5,187 bases of DNA. Origin: Thermoproteota archaeon (GTDB taxonomy: Archaea; Thermoproteota; Methanomethylicia; Methanomethylicales; Methanomethylicaceae). The stretch is taken from positions 1-5,187 of the forward strand of contig QNVH01000062.1 in assembly GCA_004347955.1 (NCBI GenBank), written 5' to 3'. A model generated the notes under the pieces. The model did no database searches and was not told where the DNA came from. It saw only the letters and a list, made by a program, of their open reading frames with translations. Shown here in pieces: positions 1-4,136 of this stretch. The number at the start of each line of letters is the position of its first letter. Position 1 is the first letter of the stretch. Both the position numbers and the translations under genes were made by a program.

Positions 1-1
1 A

Positions 2-595
2 AGGCGTGGCTTAGAGATATGGTGGGCATGCGGGTCGAGAGTTGACCTCGTCTCAAGAGAACTTCTGCAGATCATGAAGAAGGCTGGCTGCGGTCTCATC
101 TACTACGGGATTGAGTCTGGGTCCGAGAAAGTACTCAATATCTTGAAAAAGGGAATAACTCTGGAACAGGCAAAGAGCGCCATAAGGTGGGCTAAGGAAG
201 TCGGGATGGAGGTCGTGGGCTCCTTCATAATTGGAGTCCCCGGAGAGACAAGGGAAGACGTCATGGAAACCATAAAGTTTGCCAAAGATTCTGGCATAGA
301 CTTTGCACAGTTCACTGCTATGACCCCATACCCCGGGACAGAGATATACGAGATCGCAAAGAGGGATGGGCTCCTGACAACCAGCGACTGGTCCCGCTAC
401 ACCACCATCAGCCCTGTGATGAGGACCAAGGAGTTGACTGCAGAAGAAATTTCAAAGCTGGTGGGACTCGCATACAGAAAGTTTTACCTGAGCTTCTCCT
501 TTATCTACAAGCAACTGACGAAGAAGCGGCTCAAGTGGATATGGCCGGTCTTGAGGAACAACCTTGGGTTGATAATGCCCGCCAAGAAAAAGTGA
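2..595 (+). CDS. Radical SAM Fe-S protein, B12-binding type (C-terminal part, 5' truncated)
   Basis: The frame is open from base 2 to the TGA at 593-595, giving 197 residues; an internal ATG at 74 would cut into conserved sequence, so the gene begins before the window. Seen, numbering from the first codon in the window: a WWACGSRVD segment (7-15), AGCGLIYYGIESGSE (28-42) with the GIESG motif that contacts S-adenosylmethionine, GSFIIGVPGET (73-83) and PYPGTEIYE (109-117). This order is typical of the C-terminal half of the radical SAM barrel in the large B12-binding/BchE-like Fe-S oxidoreductase group. The CxxxCxxC cluster motif and any cobalamin-binding domain would lie upstream, outside the window. 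A basic tail ending in PAKKK follows the barrel. In this family, AdoMet is cleaved reductively to start methylation, cyclisation or other radical chemistry; the substrate cannot be read from this fragment. The surface-protein gene 81 bp downstream has its own promoter, so a shared operon is not indicated. Confidence 0.88.
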   Translation, partial: RRGLEIWWACGSRVDLVSRELLQIMKKAGCGLIYYGIESGSEKVLNILKKGITLEQAKSAIRWAKEVGMEVVGSFIIGVPGETREDVMETIKFAKDSGIDFAQFTAMTPYPGTEIYEIAKRDGLLTTSDWSRYTTISPVMRTKELTAEEISKLVGLAYRKFYLSFSFIYKQLTKKRLKWIWPVLRNNLGLIMPAKKK

Positions 596-635
596 GAATA
601 TTCTAAAAGCTAGAACAAACGTTGATGCGGAAGGC

Positions 636-644
636 TTTTATAAA
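636..644 (+). promoter_or_regulatory. TATA box of the surface-protein gene
   Basis: TTTTATAAA is preceded by a purine-rich GGAAGGC that could serve as BRE. With the usual archaeal spacing of about 26 bp, transcription would start near 666-668, roughly 10 bases before the TTG at 677. This very short leader, with no clear Shine-Dalgarno sequence, supports the TTG start. Confidence 0.6.
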
Positions 645-676
645 CTCTATTAATTCCTTGAGTACGGCGAAAAAAT

Positions 677-1972
677 TTGTTTTCTAGAAAGTTCTGTCTA
701 ATAATGGCTCTGATGATGCTCATGCCCTTCACGAATGCCTTATACGCATCGCCCCTAACAATCACCACCGATAAACAGACCTACTACCCTGGCGATGTCA
801 TATACATCAGTGGCACGACTGAGCCTAACTCGGACATAACGATTCAGCTTTACAACCCCAGCGGAACAATGGTGGACATCGATTACAAAGTGTCTTCTGC
901 TAACGGGTACTACTCCATTAGCTTTAAAATCCCTCTTAAAATTCCGACTGGATCTTGGACCTATGGCACTTACACAGTGAGGGCCTACTCGGTGGGCCAG
1001 ATAAAGAACACAACATTTACCTTGTCAGCAATCACCGATTCAACGCCACCTACCATCACCTCCATCTCACCAGGGGAGGGCTCAACGGTAAGCGTATTGA
1101 ATCCTATTATCTCCATCATATACTCTGATGATATAGCCATAGATTTTTCCACGGTCAAGATAGTTTTAGATGGCACAGATGTTACTTCAGACGCAACTAT
1201 AACCTCCACTAGGGCGGATTACATCCCCGTCACAGACCTAAGTGAGGGACCCCATACCGTGTACTTCGAGGTCAAAGATCTCTCGGGCAATAAGGCCTCC
1301 AAAACTTGGAACTTCACGGTGTCCCTTCCGGACTTTTTGCCTCCTGTCATATCTTCGTTTTACCCGCCCAACGGATCCATATTGAATATTCGCACGATCA
1401 CCATAAACGCCACCTACTCCGACAACAAGGCCGTGGATCCTTACTCTGTCACCTTGAAATTGAATGATAGTGCGGTTAACATGAGCTCTATAACGCCAAC
1501 AAGCCTGACCGCCTCTGTGAACTTGACCGACGGCGTCTACCTTGCGACCCTATCACTGATGGATACCTCGGGCAACATGGCGACAATGAACTGGACCTTC
1601 ACAATTGATGCAACCCCGCCGACGTTCTCCGGCAACATCCTCAACAACAACACCGTATTCCAAAGCAAGGAAGTGAACTTCACAATCTCCGTCTCGGACA
1701 ACATAGCTTTGAACATGTCCTCCTTTTCAATGAAGATTGACGGTGCATCTGTGACACCGAGCATCAACGCGACTTCTGTGGCATATTCAGGAACCCTCTC
1801 CGAGGGATCGCACACCGTTGTGATCTCGGTTATGGATATGGCGGGGAACTTGGCGAGCAAAGCCTTCACATTCTCAGTAGCCCTGCCGTCTAACTACACG
1901 ATCTACATTATCGTTGCAGTAATAGTCGCAGTCATCGCAGTCGCCATCATCTTTATTCTCAAAAGGGTGTGA
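677..1972 (+). CDS. Secreted, C-terminally anchored surface protein with Ig-like repeats
   Basis: This 431-residue protein is predicted to sit on the cell surface. Residues 1-24 form a signal peptide: a basic start (R4, K5), a hydrophobic core to F18, and a likely cleavage after LYA (22-24). The TTG start is chosen because it supplies the basic residues; the in-frame ATG at 704 (M10) would lose them, and an in-frame TGA lies at 659-661. Residues 27-117 resemble a macroglobulin/Ig-like beta-sandwich (DKQTYYPGDVIYISGTT, then a YTVRAY strand). Three related Ig-like repeats follow at about 123-217, 221-311 and 313-402. Each opens with a PP or TPP turn, has a YSDD/YSDN/VSDN segment, and ends in a D-x-x-GN turn plus a FTV/FTI-type strand. 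Residues 408-428 are a transmembrane helix, followed by KRV at the inner face. Thirteen N-x-S/T sequons suggest heavy N-glycosylation. I see no enzymatic motif; an adhesion, S-layer-associated or binding role is inference. It is transcribed alone and faces the recombinase gene tail to tail. Confidence 0.82.
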   Translation: MFSRKFCLIMALMMLMPFTNALYASPLTITTDKQTYYPGDVIYISGTTEPNSDITIQLYNPSGTMVDIDYKVSSANGYYSISFKIPLKIPTGSWTYGTYTVRAYSVGQIKNTTFTLSAITDSTPPTITSISPGEGSTVSVLNPIISIIYSDDIAIDFSTVKIVLDGTDVTSDATITSTRADYIPVTDLSEGPHTVYFEVKDLSGNKASKTWNFTVSLPDFLPPVISSFYPPNGSILNIRTITINATYSDNKAVDPYSVTLKLNDSAVNMSSITPTSLTASVNLTDGVYLATLSLMDTSGNMATMNWTFTIDATPPTFSGNILNNNTVFQSKEVNFTISVSDNIALNMSSFSMKIDGASVTPSINATSVAYSGTLSEGSHTVVISVMDMAGNLASKAFTFSVALPSNYTIYIIVAVIVAVIAVAIIFILKRV

Positions 1973-1985
1973 CAAAACCAACCCA

Positions 1986-1997
1986 TTTTTTATTTTT
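1986..1997 (+). terminator. T-tract terminator after the surface-protein gene
   Basis: TTTTTTATTTTT on the coding strand begins 13 bases after the stop codon, with no stable hairpin before it. This is the usual form of archaeal intrinsic terminators and fits the end of a gene that meets a convergent neighbour. Confidence 0.55.
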
Positions 1998-2026
1998 CTA
2001 ATTTTGGTTAATTACACTTTATTTAT

Positions 2027-2031
2027 AAAAA
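2027..2031 (-). terminator. Possible T-tract terminator for the recombinase gene
   Basis: On the minus strand a run of five T lies inside an A+T-only stretch, about 53 bases past the recombinase stop. It is short and in very A+T-rich DNA, so this is only a candidate. Confidence 0.25.
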
Positions 2032-2053
2032 TATTTTATATATGTTATTCTTC

Positions 2054-2071
2054 TTTATGGTTATTTATGGT
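2054..2071. repeat. Tandem 8-bp repeat next to the recombinase 3' end
   Basis: TTTATGGT occurs at 2054-2061 and again at 2064-2071, a period of 10 bp (about one helical turn), just past the recombinase stop codon at 2084-2086. The inverse complement ACCATAAA is found at 4090-4097, near the winged-helix promoter. Helically phased repeats beside an integrase gene are the kind of site a DNA-binding protein could use, but the repeat is short and A+T-rich, so function is unproven. Confidence 0.35.
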
Positions 2072-2083
2072 AATTTTAGTTTT

Positions 2084-2659
2084 TTATTTGCCAATCTTTA
2101 TTGCATCCAGAACGTCTTTGATCCTGTCGCCGATCGCAAAGTCCAGATAAATCTTGACGGTCTCTATTCTGGAGTGCCCTATGAGACGCCTGCAGAGCTC
2201 CACATCCCTTGTCTTCTCGAGTATCCTGATAGCGTAGGCATGACGGAAGGCGTGATTTCGGTACCGCCTCCCCAGGATCTCTTCGGTGTACTTGTGGGTG
2301 ATGTTGAGTACCTGCCTCCTGGTAAGGTCGAAGATTGGCTTTTCTGGCGAAAAAATTGAGACGTATTCCTTCAAGTAGGGCCTAAGGTCTTGGCTTATCA
2401 CAGTCTGCCTTACAAACTCGCCCTTTTTCTTGAGTTGCTTTATCGTTATCAGGCCTTCTTCGAAATTAAAATCCGCAGGCGTGAGCGCCAGGAGCTCAGA
2501 GGTGCGTATACCAGTCGTGGCCAGCAGCCCTATTAGGCATAGATCTCTCAGGGACACCGAGCCAGACTTGTACTTCCTTATCATGGTGTTTAGCATCTTT
2601 TCAACGTCGCTCCAGGAGGGCACATCTTTAAGCTTAAGCCTCTGCTTTGGCTCTGACAC
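2084..2659 (-). CDS. Compact tyrosine recombinase (integrase catalytic domain only)
   Basis: This 191-residue protein carries all the catalytic residues of tyrosine recombinases: R52 in TTGIRTSELLAL, a beta-hairpin lysine in the 77-79 KKK run, H136 and R139 in HAFRHA, H162 in LIGHS, and nucleophile Y171 in VKIYLDF. Such enzymes cut and rejoin DNA through a 3'-phosphotyrosine link to integrate, excise or resolve DNA. The protein starts almost at the catalytic domain: the SAM-like N-terminal core-binding domain of XerA and phage integrases (whole proteins usually near 280-300 residues) is absent. The GTG start is the first possible, since an in-frame TAA lies three codons upstream, so this is not misannotation. 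A GGTG Shine-Dalgarno candidate lies 7 bases before it. A separate TATA box at 2723-2733 suggests its own transcript, although the ATPase gene lies upstream on the same strand. Whether it moves an element or acts on the chromosome cannot be told from the sequence. Confidence 0.88.
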   Translation of the reverse strand: MSEPKQRLKLKDVPSWSDVEKMLNTMIRKYKSGSVSLRDLCLIGLLATTGIRTSELLALTPADFNFEEGLITIKQLKKKGEFVRQTVISQDLRPYLKEYVSIFSPEKPIFDLTRRQVLNITHKYTEEILGRRYRNHAFRHAYAIRILEKTRDVELCRRLIGHSRIETVKIYLDFAIGDRIKDVLDAIKIGK

Positions 2660-2666
2660 TTTTTAG

Positions 2667-2670
2667 CACC
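2667..2670 (-). promoter_or_regulatory. Shine-Dalgarno candidate of the recombinase
   Basis: Read on the minus strand this is GGTG, a partial match to the archaeal GGAGGTGA consensus, with 7 bases before the GTG start at 2659. It supports that start in a gene whose leader is long enough (about 40 bases) for internal ribosome binding. Confidence 0.4.
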
Positions 2671-2722
2671 CGGCTCAAAACCAAAATAGACCTGTCCTTA
2701 CATTAAACCTATAATCCCCTTG

Positions 2723-2733
2723 GATATATAAAA
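2723..2733 (-). promoter_or_regulatory. TATA box of the recombinase gene
   Basis: Read on the minus strand this is TTTATATATCC in the ATPase-recombinase spacer. The usual spacing predicts a start near 2700 and a leader of about 40 bases. It lets the recombinase be expressed independently of the upstream ATPase. Confidence 0.5.
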
Positions 2734-2753
2734 TACGATTCAAAGGCTGCTTA

Positions 2754-2760
2754 AGAAAAA
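2754..2760 (-). terminator. Possible T-tract terminator of the ATPase gene
   Basis: The minus strand reads TTTTTCT 14 bases past the ATPase stop codon at 2774-2776, before the recombinase TATA box. It would separate the two transcripts, but the tract is short. Confidence 0.3.
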
Positions 2761-2773
2761 CTTGAATTGGCTG

Positions 2774-3340
2774 TCACTCGTTCAAGTCTATTATCACGTC
2801 CATGAACGATTCCAACTTTTTCAAGAGGAGCGCCTCACGCTCTGAGATCCCGCTGCCCTTATCATCCCGAAGTTCACGCCCCTCATAGCCATTGCCAACA
2901 AAGGTGTCTGCCAATTTTATCACTTCCAACAGCCTCTCGAGAGACCCTGCGTGGAAGTACAAAGTCAGGTCATTTATGAACAGAACTGGAGAGGGAGACC
3001 TGGCAAAAAAGTCAAATACCGCCTCGATGGACTCGGCATTCTTCTGTGCCAGGGCTACAACCTCATCCTTCGTCCTCCCTTCCAGCCTCGGCGCCCAGAC
3101 CCTGGACGGTCTAAGGTACTTGACCTCGTTTGGGACCGAGATTGTGCCGCCCACCCAAAGCTCCCCCACAACTCTCCTCTGGGGCGCTAGGTCTATGACT
3201 GTGATGTGCCCTGCTGGCAAAAGCTTTACGGCGGAGAGGAGAAGGCTCTCTGTGAGCCTCGTCTTGCCCTTCCCCACATCCCCCTTTATCAGGGTCTTTT
3301 TTCCGATGAGATCCTTAAAATCGTAATCTTTCAAGGGCAC
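2774..3340 (-). CDS. Small P-loop ATPase of unknown function
   Basis: This 188-residue protein has a clear nucleotide-binding fold. The Walker A loop is GDVGKGKT (20-27, K26 and T27 contacting phosphate and Mg). A Walker B-like strand SPVLFIND (117-124) ends in N-D. A strand HITVIDLAP (45-53) follows the first helix. Other marked segments are GGTI, YLRP, APRLEGRT, FINDLTLYFHAG, NGYEG, and a GSGISEREALLLKK helix near the C-terminus. The protein is about the size of a single RecA-like domain. I see no transmembrane segment, HTH or nuclease motif, and no partner domain. ATP binding is well supported; the role is not. It resembles uncharacterised archaeal P-loop proteins, but I cannot name a family. 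The GTG start is fixed by an in-frame TGA two codons upstream and by a strong Shine-Dalgarno sequence. Its promoter region carries two dyads, suggesting repressible expression. The compact recombinase follows on the same strand. Confidence 0.8.
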   Translation of the reverse strand: MPLKDYDFKDLIGKKTLIKGDVGKGKTRLTESLLLSAVKLLPAGHITVIDLAPQRRVVGELWVGGTISVPNEVKYLRPSRVWAPRLEGRTKDEVVALAQKNAESIEAVFDFFARSPSPVLFINDLTLYFHAGSLERLLEVIKLADTFVGNGYEGRELRDDKGSGISEREALLLKKLESFMDVIIDLNE

Positions 3341-3343
3341 GCC

Positions 3344-3348
3344 TCACC
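3344..3348 (-). promoter_or_regulatory. Shine-Dalgarno of the P-loop ATPase
   Basis: The minus strand reads AAGGTGAGGC before the GTG start; GGTGA matches the archaeal anti-Shine-Dalgarno sequence. The spacing is short (3 bases), but together with the overlapping in-frame TGA stop it fixes the start at 3340. It contrasts with the plus-strand genes here, which lack such a signal. Confidence 0.6.
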
Positions 3349-3380
3349 TTCCGCACTCTCATGGCTGGTCAGGTATTATT

Positions 3381-3399
3381 TGAAAGGGTAAACCTTTCA
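3381..3399. repeat. Inverted repeat in the ATPase leader
   Basis: TGAAAGG (3381-3387) and CCTTTCA (3393-3399) form a perfect 7-bp dyad with a 5-base centre, 41 bases upstream of the ATPase GTG and inside its predicted transcript. It could be a regulator's operator or a small mRNA hairpin. Confidence 0.5.
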
Positions 3400-3419
3400 C
3401 CAGCGCACTTCCTGTTATC

Positions 3420-3442
3420 CTTAAATGCAGGCTGTATTTAAG
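3420..3442 (-). promoter_or_regulatory. Operator-like 23-bp dyad over the ATPase TATA region
   Basis: Arms CTTAAATGCAG and CTGTATTTAAG flank a single central G; ten of eleven positions are complementary (the exception is G3427/T3435). Read on the minus strand, the CTTAAATAC arm (3434-3442) is also the best TATA candidate for the ATPase gene, predicting a start near 3410 and a leader of about 70 bases. A protein bound at this dyad would block TBP, so repression is the simple reading. The regulator is unknown; the winged-helix protein encoded at 4137 is the nearest candidate. Confidence 0.5.
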
Positions 3443-3504
3443 AATTCTCGAGCAAAAACTATTATGCCTTTTAATATTAAAAATGTTCATAACCATGACT
3501 ATTT

Positions 3505-3536
3505 TTAAATTTGATATATATATTGACCAAATTTAA
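3505..3536. repeat. A+T-rich inverted repeat around a TATATATAT core
   Basis: TTAAATTTG (3505-3513) and CAAATTTAA (3528-3536) are perfect 9-bp arms separated by 14 bases that contain ATATATATATTG. The arm ends share TTAAAT/ATTTAA with the 3420-3442 dyad. It could be another operator, an easily melted element, or a recombinase core site. Low complexity weakens each reading. Confidence 0.4.
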
Positions 3537-3547
3537 GCAATTTGCAC

Positions 3548-3554
3548 TATAAAT
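3548..3554 (+). promoter_or_regulatory. Candidate TATA box upstream of the G+C-rich island
   Basis: TATAAAT would place a plus-strand start near 3577-3580, just before an ATG at 3583 and about 45 bases before the structured island. In such A+T-rich DNA TATA-like words arise often, so support comes only from its position. Confidence 0.3.
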
Positions 3555-3558
3555 TTTA

Positions 3559-3570
3559 AAAATCAAAAAT
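3559..3570. repeat. 12-bp direct repeat, copy 1, on the left flank of the island
   Basis: AAAATCAAAAAT here is repeated exactly at 3951-3962, so the two copies bracket the G+C-rich island at a distance of 392 bp. The word is low in complexity and could recur by chance; a target-site or att-type duplication is only a possibility. Confidence 0.3.
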
Positions 3571-3622
3571 CACCATATAACAATGCGCGTAAATTTTCTA
3601 GGATTGCCCTATAACTAACTTT

Positions 3623-3823
3623 TTGGCGGCAGTATCATCAGTTTGCGGACACACTCTCTGGGGTCATGCACGCACATTCCGGGTGAAACGGCTTATGCCT
3701 CTGACGCTTTAAGCCGCCCGCGGAGGGGAGCCCGCTCTACCCTCGAACAGGGTTTTCATCATTTCCCAATCGGAAATAGATTGGGAAATTCTCTTAAGGT
3801 CGGCTGACATTGATCTAAGCCAA
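3623..3823. ncRNA. Candidate structured RNA (unrecognised), strand uncertain
   Basis: This island can fold into successive hairpins. A: 3644-3650 with 3663-3665 and 3671-3674 (7 bp, 5-base bulge ATGCA). B: CGGG 3680-3683 and CGGCTTA 3689-3695 with TAAGCCG 3710-3716 and CCCG 3717-3720 (11 bp, 5-base bulge TGAAA). C: 3721-3730 with 3735-3745, competing with ACCCT/AGGGT at 3739-3743 and 3749-3753. D: a perfect 11-bp stem 3761-3771/3779-3789 with a 7-base loop. E: 3793-3801/3812-3819. TTGGC (3623-3627) can pair with GCCAA (3819-3823) to close the whole. GGCGGC at 3625-3630 can alternatively pair with GCCGCC at 3713-3718, a switch-like choice. G+C is about 58% over 3621-3760 against about 23% outside. 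TATA-like boxes flank it on both strands (3548 plus, 3838 minus). I checked for tRNA, 5S, SRP helix 8 and RNase P P4 signatures and found none convincing. A degraded coding fragment is the main alternative. Confidence 0.45.
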
Positions 3824-3830
3824 TAGTACA

Positions 3831-3838
3831 TTATAAAG
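3831..3838 (-). promoter_or_regulatory. Candidate TATA box for minus-strand transcription of the island
   Basis: The minus strand reads CTTTATAA, predicting a start near 3805-3810, right at the 3' shoulder of the G+C-rich island. It would give a minus-strand RNA beginning with hairpin D. Competing with the plus-strand box at 3548, it leaves the strand of the candidate RNA open. Confidence 0.3.
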
Positions 3839-3928
3839 TGTACAAACACCGAAAAGCAAAATTATTTATGTAATTAACTATTAAAAGCATAATATTAATA
3901 AAAATTTATATTTTTTTAAAATAATTTC

Positions 3929-3956
3929 CTAAAATGTACGATTTTAGCGCAAAATC
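3929..3956. repeat. Overlapping inverted repeats
   Basis: CTAAAAT (3929-3935) pairs with ATTTTAG (3941-3947), and GATTTT (3940-3945) alternatively pairs with AAAATC (3951-3956). The two dyads share the middle arm. They lie downstream of a T7 run (3911-3917) that could end a plus-strand transcript of the island. Confidence 0.35.
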
Positions 3957-3962
3957 AAAAAT
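3951..3962. repeat. 12-bp direct repeat, copy 2, on the right flank of the island
   Basis: Exact copy of AAAATCAAAAAT at 3559-3570. It overlaps the right arm of the dyad at 3940-3956. Confidence 0.3.
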
Positions 3963-4085
3963 TTCAGCCTCTTCTTCTGGGCATTTATAGCAGCCCATTT
4001 ACTAGTTTACAAATTTACATTTAAATAAGGAAGCTAGAGGTATTCTTTGAAACTCATGGTGACTGTTATCATGACATTGGAAATA

Positions 4086-4120
4086 AAAAACCATAAACTC
4101 TATATATTGTAAAAACCATA
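4086..4120 (+). promoter_or_regulatory. Promoter of the winged-helix gene with flanking 10-bp direct repeats
   Basis: The TATA box TATATATT (4101-4108) predicts a start near 4128-4131, only 5-10 bases before the ATG at 4137, so the mRNA is probably leaderless. AAAAACCATA occurs exactly at 4086-4095 and 4111-4120, one copy on each side of the TATA box and 25 bp apart. Copies placed over the BRE and just below the TATA box are well suited to a DNA-binding protein controlling TBP/TFB access; autoregulation by the encoded winged-helix protein is a natural inference. Confidence 0.55.
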
Positions 4121-4136
4121 TTGAACAGAGATAATT

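Larger units (their letters stand above)
3341..4136. other. Long divergent intergenic region, A+T-rich with a G+C-rich island
   Basis: No convincing protein gene is seen in these 796 bases. By counting, 3421-3600 is about 23% G+C, 3621-3760 about 58%, and 3821-4020 about 23-24%. The region holds the promoters of the ATPase (minus) and winged-helix (plus) genes, several dyads, short direct repeats and the candidate structured RNA, all listed separately. Its size and the sharp base-composition step are unusual in an otherwise fairly compact window. Confidence 0.8.

Noticed and set aside
1537..1869. Minus-strand open frame inside the surface-protein gene
   Set aside because: It is antisense to Ig-like repeats with clear sequons and domain periodicity; no promoter or features of its own.
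2042..2359. Plus-strand open frame opposite the recombinase gene
   Set aside because: It is antisense to catalytic-motif coding sequence, and its hydrophobic start comes from T-rich intergenic DNA.
2892..3326. Plus-strand open frame of 144 codons opposite the ATPase gene
   Set aside because: The minus-strand protein has Walker motifs and a Shine-Dalgarno start; the plus-strand translation has no recognisable features and is a shadow.
3680..3700. RNase P RNA 3'-type segment (GGTGAAACGGCTTATGCC)
   Set aside because: It loosely recalls the end of RNase P RNA, but the matching P4 5' strand is absent on either side; a permuted gene would need more evidence.
3625..3720. 5S rRNA-like start (GGCGGC ... 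GCCGCC)
   Set aside because: The terminal helix could form but the span is too short and the conserved loop sequence around GAACACGGAAG is missing.
3739..3756. tRNA T-arm-like GTTCGAGG on the minus strand
   Set aside because: The 5-bp T stem does not form and no D-arm or acceptor stem can be found around it.
3341..4136. CRISPR array
   Set aside because: Repeats here are short, unequal in spacing and mostly inverted; no regular repeat-spacer pattern is present.
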